DNA from: Desulfobacula sp.
GTDB taxonomy: Bacteria; Desulfobacterota; Desulfobacteria; Desulfobacterales; Desulfobacteraceae
Assembly (NCBI GenBank): GCA_029940235.1
Contig: JAOZRI010000076.1
Span: forward strand, 1-9,176
Reading direction: 5' to 3'
Length of the DNA stretch: 9,176 bases
Part shown: positions 1-5,300 of the stretch, in pieces
Numbering within the stretch: position 1 is the first letter of the stretch
How the letters are laid out: each line of letters starts with the position of its first letter
The notes under the pieces: generated by a model
Told to the model about the DNA's origin: nothing
The model's input: the letters and a program-made list of their open reading frames with translations, nothing else
Database searches by the model: none
Program-made: the position numbers and the translations under genes

Positions 1-665
1 TTAACCCTGTCCATAGTATTGGAAAACAGATGAAAGAGATATATAAACTTCATTTTCCCCAATTATTTTCCAGTGCAATGATAGAATCTTCCATAAAAAT
101 GCTGGAAAAAGTAGGAATTTCTGATCCTGAAAAAATTATTAAAAAATACCCACACCAGCTTTCAGGAGGAATGAGGCAAAGGGTAATGATTGCCATGTCA
201 CTGGCGTGCGAGCCTGATATTCTTATTGCAGATGAGCCCACCACAGCATTGGATGTAACGATTCAGGCACAGATTCTTGATTTGATAAAATCTTTACAAA
301 AAAGATCAAACATGTCAGTTATTTTAATTACCCATGACCTTGGAGTTATTGCAGAAAATTGTGATGATGTTGTTGTAATGTATGCGGGAAGAGTTGCGGA
401 AAAAGCAATGGTTAAGGAGTTATTTAAAAATCCTCAACATCCTTACACACAAGGTCTGCTCACATCAATTCCACAACTTGCAGAAAAGAGTAAAACCTCT
501 CTTCCCACTATCCCTGGCCAGGTGCCGTCACTTTTGAATATGCCCAAAGGCTGCAGATTTGCAGATCGTTGTCCCGTTGTGGAGGATATCTGTACAAAAA
601 AAATCCCGGAAGAATATAATGTTGGGAAGAACCACACTATAGCCTGTCATCTCGCTTATAAATGA
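1..665 (+). CDS. dppD: Peptide ABC transporter ATP-binding protein, DppD/OppD type (5' truncated by window)
   Basis: One of two cytoplasmic ATPases that power a DppBC/OppBC-type importer of di- or oligopeptides. The frame is open from the first base (first whole codon at 3) and reads NPVHSIGKQ before the first Met at 30. That phrase follows the Q-loop in this family, so the real start lies upstream and the Walker A half is outside the window. Numbering from the Met at 30: ABC signature LSGGMRQR (44-51), Walker B ILIADEP (64-70), D-loop region TTALD, and H-loop LITHDLG (99-105). The C-terminal oligopeptide-transporter domain follows, with HPYTQGL near 137 and four cysteines at 175, 181, 188 and 206 in a GCRF..RC...C...ACH pattern. 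Some DppD/OppD proteins carry an Fe-S cluster on such cysteines. The stop is TGA at 663-665, and no clear terminator follows. The partner dppF lies 1.85 kb away rather than adjacent. The Dpp versus Opp assignment and the substrate are uncertain. Confidence 0.93.
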   Translation, partial: NPVHSIGKQMKEIYKLHFPQLFSSAMIESSIKMLEKVGISDPEKIIKKYPHQLSGGMRQRVMIAMSLACEPDILIADEPTTALDVTIQAQILDLIKSLQKRSNMSVILITHDLGVIAENCDDVVVMYAGRVAEKAMVKELFKNPQHPYTQGLLTSIPQLAEKSKTSLPTIPGQVPSLLNMPKGCRFADRCPVVEDICTKKIPEEYNVGKNHTIACHLAYK

Positions 666-703
666 CTATTTTTAAAAAAAAATAATAATATTTAAAATAA
701 TCC

Positions 704-732
704 TTGATTTTTTAATTTAAAGACAATATGAC
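704..732 (+). promoter_or_regulatory. Candidate sigma70-type promoter for the cold-shock gene
   Basis: TTGATT (704-709) and TATGAC (727-732) are separated by 17 nt; each matches four of six consensus bases. Transcription would start near 739, giving a leader of about 120 nt that opens directly with the hairpin at 740-760. The surroundings are very AT-rich, so chance matches are possible. Confidence 0.4.
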
Positions 733-739
733 ACATACA

Positions 740-760
740 AAGCCTTTTAGATAAAGGCTT
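740..760 (+). promoter_or_regulatory. Perfect 8-bp hairpin near the predicted 5' end of the csp mRNA
   Basis: AAGCCTTT (740-747) and AAAGGCTT (753-760) are exact reverse complements around a 5-nt loop, TAGAT. No T-run follows, so this is not an intrinsic terminator. If transcription starts near 739 the hairpin sits at the extreme 5' end. There it could protect the transcript from decay, as 5'-terminal stem-loops do in some stable mRNAs, or take part in a temperature-dependent refolding. The structure is seen in the sequence; the role is inference. Confidence 0.55.
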
Positions 761-763
761 AGC

Positions 764-824
764 AGTTTCGTTCTAAAGGGAAAACCCAGTTTGTGAGAGT
801 GGCAAGACCCAAAAGTTTGAAACT
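764..824 (+). promoter_or_regulatory. Candidate structured leader domain upstream of csp
   Basis: AGTTTCg (764-770) can pair with tGAAACT (818-824), closing a 47-nt interior that is richer in G and C than the flanks. Inside, GGG (778-780) can pair with CCC (808-810) and CCA (786-788) with TGG (800-802), giving one nested arm with purine-rich internal loops (AAAA.. opposite CAAGA). Alternatively GGG can fold locally onto CCC at 785-787 over an AAAA loop. The domain ends 20 nt before the Shine-Dalgarno sequence. The competing folds suit a thermosensor or ligand-binding leader. I cannot match it with confidence to a named riboswitch class. Confidence 0.4.
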
Positions 825-859
825 ATTATTATTTATTTTAAGTCAAGGAGAGAGTCACA

Positions 860-1060
860 ATGGCAAACGGGATAGTAAAATGGTTCAATGATTCAAAAGG
901 TTATGGCTTTATTGAGCAAGAAGACGGACCAGATGTATTTGTTCATCATTCAGGTATTAATTCAACTGGTTTTAAATCACTCAACGAAGGCGACAAAGTC
1001 ACTTTTGATGTGGAAGATGGACAAAAAGGACCAGCAGCAGTTAATGTAACTGTTCAATAG
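860..1060 (+). CDS. CspA-family cold-shock protein
   Basis: A 66-residue single cold-shock domain, the usual length for bacterial CspA-like proteins. These are small cytoplasmic five-stranded beta barrels that bind single-stranded RNA or DNA and melt mRNA secondary structure. The sequence starts [10 protein letters not shown] and carries RNP1-like KGYGFIEQ (residues 13-20) and RNP2-like DVFVHHSGI (25-33), including the aromatic residues that stack on nucleic acid bases. The ATG at 860 is preceded by a strong Shine-Dalgarno sequence, AAGGAG (845-850), with 9 nt spacing. The gene has its own candidate promoter, a leader of about 120 nt with predicted structure, and an intrinsic terminator, so it is probably monocistronic. 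Long structured leaders are typical of cold-regulated csp genes, but the sequence alone does not show whether this paralogue is cold-induced or constitutive. Confidence 0.96.
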   Translation: MANGIVKWFNDSKGYGFIEQEDGPDVFVHHSGINSTGFKSLNEGDKVTFDVEDGQKGPAAVNVTVQ

Positions 1061-1070
1061 AACTTCTTTT

Positions 1071-1114
1071 AAGGGTTTTCTTGGGGTATATATTAAAAGA
1101 AAACCCTTTTTTTT
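1071..1114 (+). terminator. Rho-independent terminator of the csp gene
   Basis: AAGGGTTTTCTT (1071-1082) pairs perfectly with AAGAAAACCCTT (1097-1108), a 12-bp stem over a 14-nt loop. A run of eight T follows at 1107-1114. It starts 11 nt after the csp stop codon. On the minus strand the stem is not followed by a T-run, so it should not work efficiently for the convergent gene at 1161-2408. Confidence 0.9.
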
Positions 1115-1160
1115 ATATTTGGATTGAAACTCACCCATCTACGTCGTTGCTTCAAAATTT

Positions 1161-2408
1161 TTAAAATCTCTTTAAGGAAAAAGGAGAGATATCAATCTGA
1201 CTCTTTTTCTCATATATCATATCGCAGATAGCTTTCCCTGTGCCGGTTGCCATTGTTACTCCAAGCATTCCATGTCCTGTGGCAACAAAAAGATTGTCAT
1301 GCATATAAGATCGATCAATAATAGGAAGATCATCGTGGGTCATAGGCCTGAATCCGCTCCATTGTTCCATTGTTGAATTATTAATTTCAATATTTAAATA
1401 CTCTTTTGCTCCGTGAATGAGTTGTGCCAAGCGCTTTTTATTTAAAGAGTCATCAAATCCAGAAAATTCCATGGTTCCACCAAGTCTTAAACCACTCTTC
1501 CATGGTGTTATAACCATATTTTTTTCATAGAGCATGCATGGAATTTCAGGTGAAAAATCAGGTTTTGCCATGGTAATACTATATCCTTTTCCCGGTTGAA
1601 CAGGAATGTTTAATTTTAATTGTCTGCTGATTTGAGAAGTCCAGGCTCCTGCAGCCAGGATAAAATGATCTGCTTTAAATTGACCTCTTATGGTGTTGAC
1701 ATATTGTATTTTGTTTTTATGAATTCCAAAGTCTATCAATTTGCATTTTTCTTCAATAATAAGGCCTTTTTTGATTAATAAGTTTTTCCATGCTTTGACA
1801 AGCATTGCAGGTCGAATGTGCCGGTCATGCTTATCATGCCATGCTCCGACAACCTCTTTTTTTACTGTAGGCTCTAACTCCCTGACTTGAACCTGTTCAT
1901 ATTTCTTTAAGTTAAAACCATATTTTTTAAGAAAAATTATTGTGGAGTTGTAATCTTTAAAGTATTTTTTATCCTTGAATAACAGTAAAAATCCTTTGTG
2001 TCTGAAATCACATTCAAGGCTGTATTCCTTAAAAAGTGAATCAAACAGGTCAAGGGAAAATTGTAGAAGATTATTTTTTGCCGTTGATGCTCTGTTCATG
2101 TGGCTTAAATTGCAGTGGGATACAAATTTGAACAGCCATTTAATAAAGTTGATATCAAGAGAGGGTTTAATATGGAGGGGAGATTTTCTCTGGATTGTTC
2201 TAATGATTTCATTTTTAATTACACCAGGAGCACACAAAGGAATGATGCCGCCAAAATGCAGCAATCCACAATTTTTACTGGATGTTCCCGATTCAATAAC
2301 ATCCTGTTCAATAATTCTAACCGAGGCATTGTTTTGCAGCAGGTAGTGGGCACAGGCAAGTCCAATAATTCCACCGCCAATAATGATTATATCTTTATTT
2401 GTTTCCAC
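1161..2408 (-). CDS. DadA-like FAD-dependent D-amino-acid dehydrogenase/oxidase
   Basis: A 415-residue protein of the DAO/DadA family (COG0665-like), close to the usual length of about 415-430. Members oxidatively deaminate D-amino acids or related secondary amines to oxo acids using FAD; DadA itself passes electrons to the respiratory chain at the inner membrane. An N-terminal Rossmann motif, IIIIGGGIIG (7-16), ends at acidic E34, which should bind the adenosine ribose. The segment GIIPLCAPGVI (54-64) followed by SPLHIKPSLD matches the DadA subgroup. ILAAGAW (250-256), EQWSGFRPMTHDDLPIID (348-365) and VATGHGMLG (375-383) are the C-terminal FAD-binding signatures. The start is GTG (2408-2406), supported by a Shine-Dalgarno sequence TAAGGA at 2422-2417, 8 nt upstream. 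It converges on csp and diverges from dppF. Its position between dppD and dppF suggests it may use amino acids released from imported peptides, which is inference. The exact substrate (D-Ala, glycine, sarcosine or other) cannot be fixed. Confidence 0.87.
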   Translation of the reverse strand: METNKDIIIIGGGIIGLACAHYLLQNNASVRIIEQDVIESGTSSKNCGLLHFGGIIPLCAPGVIKNEIIRTIQRKSPLHIKPSLDINFIKWLFKFVSHCNLSHMNRASTAKNNLLQFSLDLFDSLFKEYSLECDFRHKGFLLLFKDKKYFKDYNSTIIFLKKYGFNLKKYEQVQVRELEPTVKKEVVGAWHDKHDRHIRPAMLVKAWKNLLIKKGLIIEEKCKLIDFGIHKNKIQYVNTIRGQFKADHFILAAGAWTSQISRQLKLNIPVQPGKGYSITMAKPDFSPEIPCMLYEKNMVITPWKSGLRLGGTMEFSGFDDSLNKKRLAQLIHGAKEYLNIEINNSTMEQWSGFRPMTHDDLPIIDRSYMHDNLFVATGHGMLGVTMATGTGKAICDMIYEKKSQIDISPFSLKRF

Positions 2409-2447
2409 TATATTTATCCTTAAAAATTTTATGATGTAAAGGGGGGC

Positions 2448-2476
2448 ATATTAAAATTATTTTAAGTGAATTTCAA
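2448..2476 (-). promoter_or_regulatory. Candidate promoter of the DadA-like gene
   Basis: Read on the minus strand, TTGAAA (2476-2471) is followed after 17 nt by TAATAT (2453-2448), matching five and four consensus bases. The start would fall near 2441, giving a leader of about 33 nt that includes the TAAGGA ribosome-binding site. Its -35 box directly abuts that of the dppF promoter on the other strand. Confidence 0.4.
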
Positions 2477-2505
2477 TTGATATATTTTTTCTAATTTGTT
2501 TTAAT
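2477..2505 (+). promoter_or_regulatory. Candidate promoter of dppF giving a near-leaderless transcript
   Basis: TTGATA (2477-2482) and TTTAAT (2500-2505), each matching five of six consensus bases, are spaced by exactly 17 nt. Transcription should begin around 2511-2513, only 2-4 nt before the ATG at 2515. That agrees with the lack of any Shine-Dalgarno sequence there. It is the best promoter match in the window, although AT-rich DNA inflates such matches. Confidence 0.5.
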
Positions 2506-2514
2506 GCATAAATT

Positions 2515-3489
2515 ATGACTATTCTTGAAGTGAAAAATCTTAAAAAATATTTTCCTGTAACAGGAGGTGTTTTTTTAAGACGTACAGGTTGGGTTCATGC
2601 AGTTGATGGAGTCTCTTTTACATTAAATAAGGGAGAAACTCTTGGTATCGTAGGTGAATCAGGATGCGGTAAAACAACTCTTGGTCGATGTATCATGGGT
2701 CTTTATAAGCCATCACATGGGCAGGTTATTATTAAAAACAGCCCCATTATCAAATACAATTCAAAATTGAGAAAAAAACTTGCTTTAAACCTGCAGATGA
2801 TATTTCAAGACCCTTTTGAATCTTTAGATCCAAGACAGACCGTCAGAGAAATTCTTGAAGAAAAATATATTATTCAAGGGAAAAAAAATGGGGATTTTAA
2901 TTTACAGATTGAAGAGCTTATTAAAAAGGTGGGACTGACCCATGATGATCTTTCCAAGTTTCCCCATGAATTTTCAGGCGGTCAGCGTCAGAGAGTAGGT
3001 ATAGCAAGAGCTATCAGCCTTGAACCTGAAATTATTATCTGTGATGAACCAGTTTCAGCTCTTGATGTTTCTGTCCAGTCTAAAATTTTGAATCTTTTAC
3101 TGGAACTTCAAAATACTTTAGGACTGACTTATCTCTTTATTTCCCATGATTTATCTGTGGTAAAACATATTTCAGATAAAATTGCTGTCATGTATATGGG
3201 CAAAATCGTTGAGATGGCAGATGCAAATTGTATCTATAATAATGGAAAACACCCCTACACCAAAGCTCTTTTATCGGCAATTCCCATACCTGATCCAGCT
3301 GTTTCCAAAAAGCGTATTATCTTAAAGGGGGATGTGCCTTCTGTGGAGAATCCTCCTAAAGGCTGCAGGTTTAATACACGATGCAAGTATGTTAAAGACC
3401 TCTGTTTTAAAAAAGAGCCTGCACTTTCCAAGGACTTAGAGGATGAAAATCATCTAACTGCATGTCACTTTAAGACCTTTGACTCTTGA
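2515..3489 (+). CDS. dppF: Peptide ABC transporter ATP-binding protein, DppF/OppF type
   Basis: A complete 324-residue ATPase, normal for DppF/OppF, which pairs with DppD to drive peptide import through the inner membrane. In order: N-terminal [15 protein letters not shown], the DppF/OppF-specific [19 protein letters not shown] stretch (17-35), Walker A GESGCGKT (47-54), Q-loop MIFQDP (95-100), signature FSGGQRQR (153-160), Walker B IIICDEP (173-179) and H-loop FISHDL (208-213). The C-terminal oligopeptide domain follows, with HPYTKAL (246-252) and four cysteines at 284, 290, 297 and 317. These match the spacing in the DppD-type protein at the left end of the window and could hold an Fe-S cluster. 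The ATG at 2515 fits the family N-terminus but has no Shine-Dalgarno sequence; the upstream promoter predicts a near-leaderless mRNA. Separation from dppD by two unrelated genes is unusual. No clear terminator follows. Confidence 0.95.
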   Translation: MTILEVKNLKKYFPVTGGVFLRRTGWVHAVDGVSFTLNKGETLGIVGESGCGKTTLGRCIMGLYKPSHGQVIIKNSPIIKYNSKLRKKLALNLQMIFQDPFESLDPRQTVREILEEKYIIQGKKNGDFNLQIEELIKKVGLTHDDLSKFPHEFSGGQRQRVGIARAISLEPEIIICDEPVSALDVSVQSKILNLLLELQNTLGLTYLFISHDLSVVKHISDKIAVMYMGKIVEMADANCIYNNGKHPYTKALLSAIPIPDPAVSKKRIILKGDVPSVENPPKGCRFNTRCKYVKDLCFKKEPALSKDLEDENHLTACHFKTFDS

Positions 3490-3565
3490 ATACTCTTTAA
3501 ACCTATCATTTTGGTGTTTTGAATTTTCTTGCACAAAGAGCATTGGAGTGATAAAGTTATTAATT

Positions 3566-3593
3566 TTGTTAAGAGGTTTATTGTTGATATGAT
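3566..3593 (+). promoter_or_regulatory. Weak candidate promoter for the SurA-mgtE-recO-glyQ gene array
   Basis: TTGTTA (3566-3571) and TATGAT (3588-3593) are separated by 16 nt, matching four and five consensus bases. The start would lie near 3600, just before the GTG at 3609. A poorer alternative, TTGCAC (3529-3534) with TAAAGT (3552-3557), would leave a longer leader. The 119-nt gap from dppF contains no convincing terminator, so read-through from dppF is also possible. Confidence 0.25.
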
Positions 3594-3608
3594 TACCGGG
3601 ACAGCCAA

Positions 3609-4343
3609 GTGGGATATTATTTAAAAAATAGCTTTATTTATGGTTTGCTGGGTTGCATTCTATGGATCACCGGGTGCAGCGAACCTGAAAAGAACAGCTC
3701 TCAGTTTTTCATTAAAACCGAAGTGATAACTATTTCAAGTATGGATTTTTCAGAAGAGCTTGATCTTAAAAGAGCTGCATATCCATATGATATTAAAGAG
3801 AGCCAGGAAGAGTACAATGAAATGGTCATTTCCCTTGTTAAAGTACTTTCCGAGGAAATCGTTTTGCTTACTGCTGCTGTTGCAAAAAACATTACTATTA
3901 CAGAACAGGAAGTCTTAACAGCTGAAAAAGAGTTTAAAAAAGATTATCCAGAAGACAGCTTTGAACAGATTTTATTAGAGAATGCCATCTCTTATCCTCT
4001 CTGGAAAAAACGTTTTAAAAAAAATATGATTATTGAAAAACTCATTGACCAGGAATTAAAGCAAAAAATTGAAATCACACCCGGAGATATTGTTGATTTT
4101 TACAGCAGCTACAATACAACAACCAGTCATGATGCAAAAAATCAACCCACTATTATAAATAAAATTGATAATGAAAAAGAGCTGGTAACAAGACTTCGCA
4201 TGAAAAAAACCCAGGATAATTATAATACATGGATACAAGAGCTTTACAAAGCTTATCCCATTGAAATTAATAAAGATAAATTAAAAACTTTTTTAATAGA
4301 TATTAAAGAAAACAAGGAAGATAAACATGATAAAGAGAATTAA
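3609..4343 (+). CDS. SurA_N-like periplasmic lipoprotein lacking a PPIase domain
   Basis: A 244-residue protein with a lipoprotein signal: a hydrophobic stretch (9-22) ending in the lipobox ITGC, with the modified cysteine at 23 followed by SEPEKN. The mature part resembles the helical chaperone domain of SurA/PrsA-type foldases: EEYNEMVISLVKVLSEEIVL, then ITITEQEV, KEFKKDYPEDSFEQIL, YPLWKKRFKKNMIIEKLID and ITPGDIVDFY. In relatives a parvulin domain follows that last phrase. Here about 30 residues lead straight to a C-terminal helix (KKTQDNYNTWIQELYKAYPIEI) like the one that normally follows the isomerase. It may be a chaperone-only partner for outer-membrane or secreted proteins. The start is GTG, with a weak GGGA (3598-3601) upstream; an in-frame stop at 3585-3587 and no in-frame ATG exclude a longer form. 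It overlaps the next gene by 17 nt, implying translational coupling. The family call rests on pattern only. Confidence 0.78.
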   Translation: MGYYLKNSFIYGLLGCILWITGCSEPEKNSSQFFIKTEVITISSMDFSEELDLKRAAYPYDIKESQEEYNEMVISLVKVLSEEIVLLTAAVAKNITITEQEVLTAEKEFKKDYPEDSFEQILLENAISYPLWKKRFKKNMIIEKLIDQELKQKIEITPGDIVDFYSSYNTTTSHDAKNQPTIINKIDNEKELVTRLRMKKTQDNYNTWIQELYKAYPIEINKDKLKTFLIDIKENKEDKHDKEN

Positions 4344-5268
4344 TTGGTCAGTTTTTTTGCTATTGACCATGGGTCTGATTTTTTGCGGATCTCCATGGGC
4401 TGAAGTTGTGGATAAGATTGTTGCCATTGTTGACAATGATATTATTACTATGGTTCAATTAGACAAAGGGACAGCAAATTATAGAAAAAAAATTAATGCA
4501 GGCGCTTATTCAGAAGATCAAAAACAGACAATGATGCAAGAGGTCAATGAAAAGATTTTAAATACTTTAATTGACCAATCTTTAACTCATCAGGAAGCTC
4601 AAAAATATCGTATTGAAGTGTCAGAAAGTGAAATTAATAAATCCATGGAAAATGTTATGCGATCACAATCTTTGAGCCAGGAGGAGTTTGAAAAAGCTCT
4701 GCAACGTGAGGGCCTTACTTTAGAGGATTATCATAAAAATTTAAAAAAACAGATTATACAGACTAAAATAATAAATCATGCAGTAAAATCAAAAGTAGTT
4801 ATCATGGAATCTGACATTGTACTTTATTATAAAAACAATAAGGAACAATATTCGGGTGAGATAAAACATCATTTGAGAAATATAATCATGAACAGCAAGG
4901 AGAAGATTGAAACAGTAAGAAAACAATTAGAAGGGAAAAAGGATTTTAAAAGTCTTGCAAAACAATATTCCATAGCTTCTAATGCTAAAGATGGCGGTGA
5001 CCTTGGAATGTTCGAGATAAACAATTTTTCTGATAACATCAAAGAAGAGCTATCAAAATTAAAAAAAGGCCAATATAGTAATGTGATTTCAACTCCCCAG
5101 GGATTTCAAATTTTTTATATTGAAGATATTATTTTTAAAGGTGGAAAAACCTATGACCAGGTACATGATGAAATCCGTGGAATATTATACAATAAACAGG
5201 TGGAAATCAAATTTAAAACCTGGCTTGAATCTTTAAAACAAAAGGCTCATATAAAAATCATGCTTTGA
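4327..5268 (+). CDS. surA: SurA-type periplasmic chaperone / peptidyl-prolyl isomerase
   Basis: A 313-residue secreted foldase that should escort unfolded outer-membrane proteins through the periplasm. A signal peptide (1-25) has a basic start MIKR, a hydrophobic core VFLLLTMGLIF and a probable cleavage after PWA. The SurA_N domain begins VVDKIVAIVDNDIIT (27-41), the standard opening of this family, and runs to about 170 through the helices around LIDQSLTHQEAQKY and LTLEDYHKNLKKQI. One parvulin domain occupies about 178-267: HHLRNIIM, FKSLAKQYS, KDGGDLGMFE and QGFQIFYIED are the usual motifs. A C-terminal helix completes the chaperone module. E. coli SurA (about 430 residues) has two parvulin domains; the single-domain form is common elsewhere. 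The ATG at 4327 lies inside the end of the preceding lipoprotein gene and has an AAGGA ribosome-binding site at 4314-4318. A small 5-bp hairpin (5273-5286) follows the stop but lacks a T-run. Confidence 0.9.
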   Translation: MIKRINWSVFLLLTMGLIFCGSPWAEVVDKIVAIVDNDIITMVQLDKGTANYRKKINAGAYSEDQKQTMMQEVNEKILNTLIDQSLTHQEAQKYRIEVSESEINKSMENVMRSQSLSQEEFEKALQREGLTLEDYHKNLKKQIIQTKIINHAVKSKVVIMESDIVLYYKNNKEQYSGEIKHHLRNIIMNSKEKIETVRKQLEGKKDFKSLAKQYSIASNAKDGGDLGMFEINNFSDNIKEELSKLKKGQYSNVISTPQGFQIFYIEDIIFKGGKTYDQVHDEIRGILYNKQVEIKFKTWLESLKQKAHIKIML

Positions 5269-5300
5269 TTTAAGGTTGATAAACCTAATAAGGGTGTAAG

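Noticed and set aside
729..742. TGACACATACAAA, loosely like the E. coli cold box TGACGTACAGA
   Set aside because: It needs a 2-nt insertion and would lie mostly upstream of the predicted transcription start.
776..812. Possible GEMM-I (c-di-GMP) riboswitch before csp
   Set aside because: The helix order is similar, but the conserved GCAAA, GAAA tetraloop and GACGCAAAGCC bases are absent, and no second stem matching the receptor arm is visible.
1121..1130. GGATTGAAAC, resembling the 3' end of many CRISPR repeats
   Set aside because: It occurs once here; there is no second copy, no regular spacing and no cas gene in the window.
2115..2423. Open frames on the + strand across the dehydrogenase gene (also 1975-2346)
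   Set aside because: They are antisense to a gene with clear FAD-binding motifs, its own ribosome-binding site and normal family length; the translations show no recognisable domain.
3494..3540. CTCTTT...AAAGAG inverted repeat after dppF as a terminator
   Set aside because: Only 6 bp around a loop of about 35 nt, and no T-run follows.
3529..3549. Possible sigma54 promoter (TTGCAC...TTGG) before the SurA-like lipoprotein
   Set aside because: The required GG at -24 and GC at -12 with the fixed spacing are not present.
5273..5286. AGGTT-GATA-AACCT hairpin after surA as a terminator or Mg2+ sensor for mgtE
   Set aside because: A 5-bp stem without a T-run in a 32-nt gap is too small for an intrinsic terminator or an M-box-type riboswitch.
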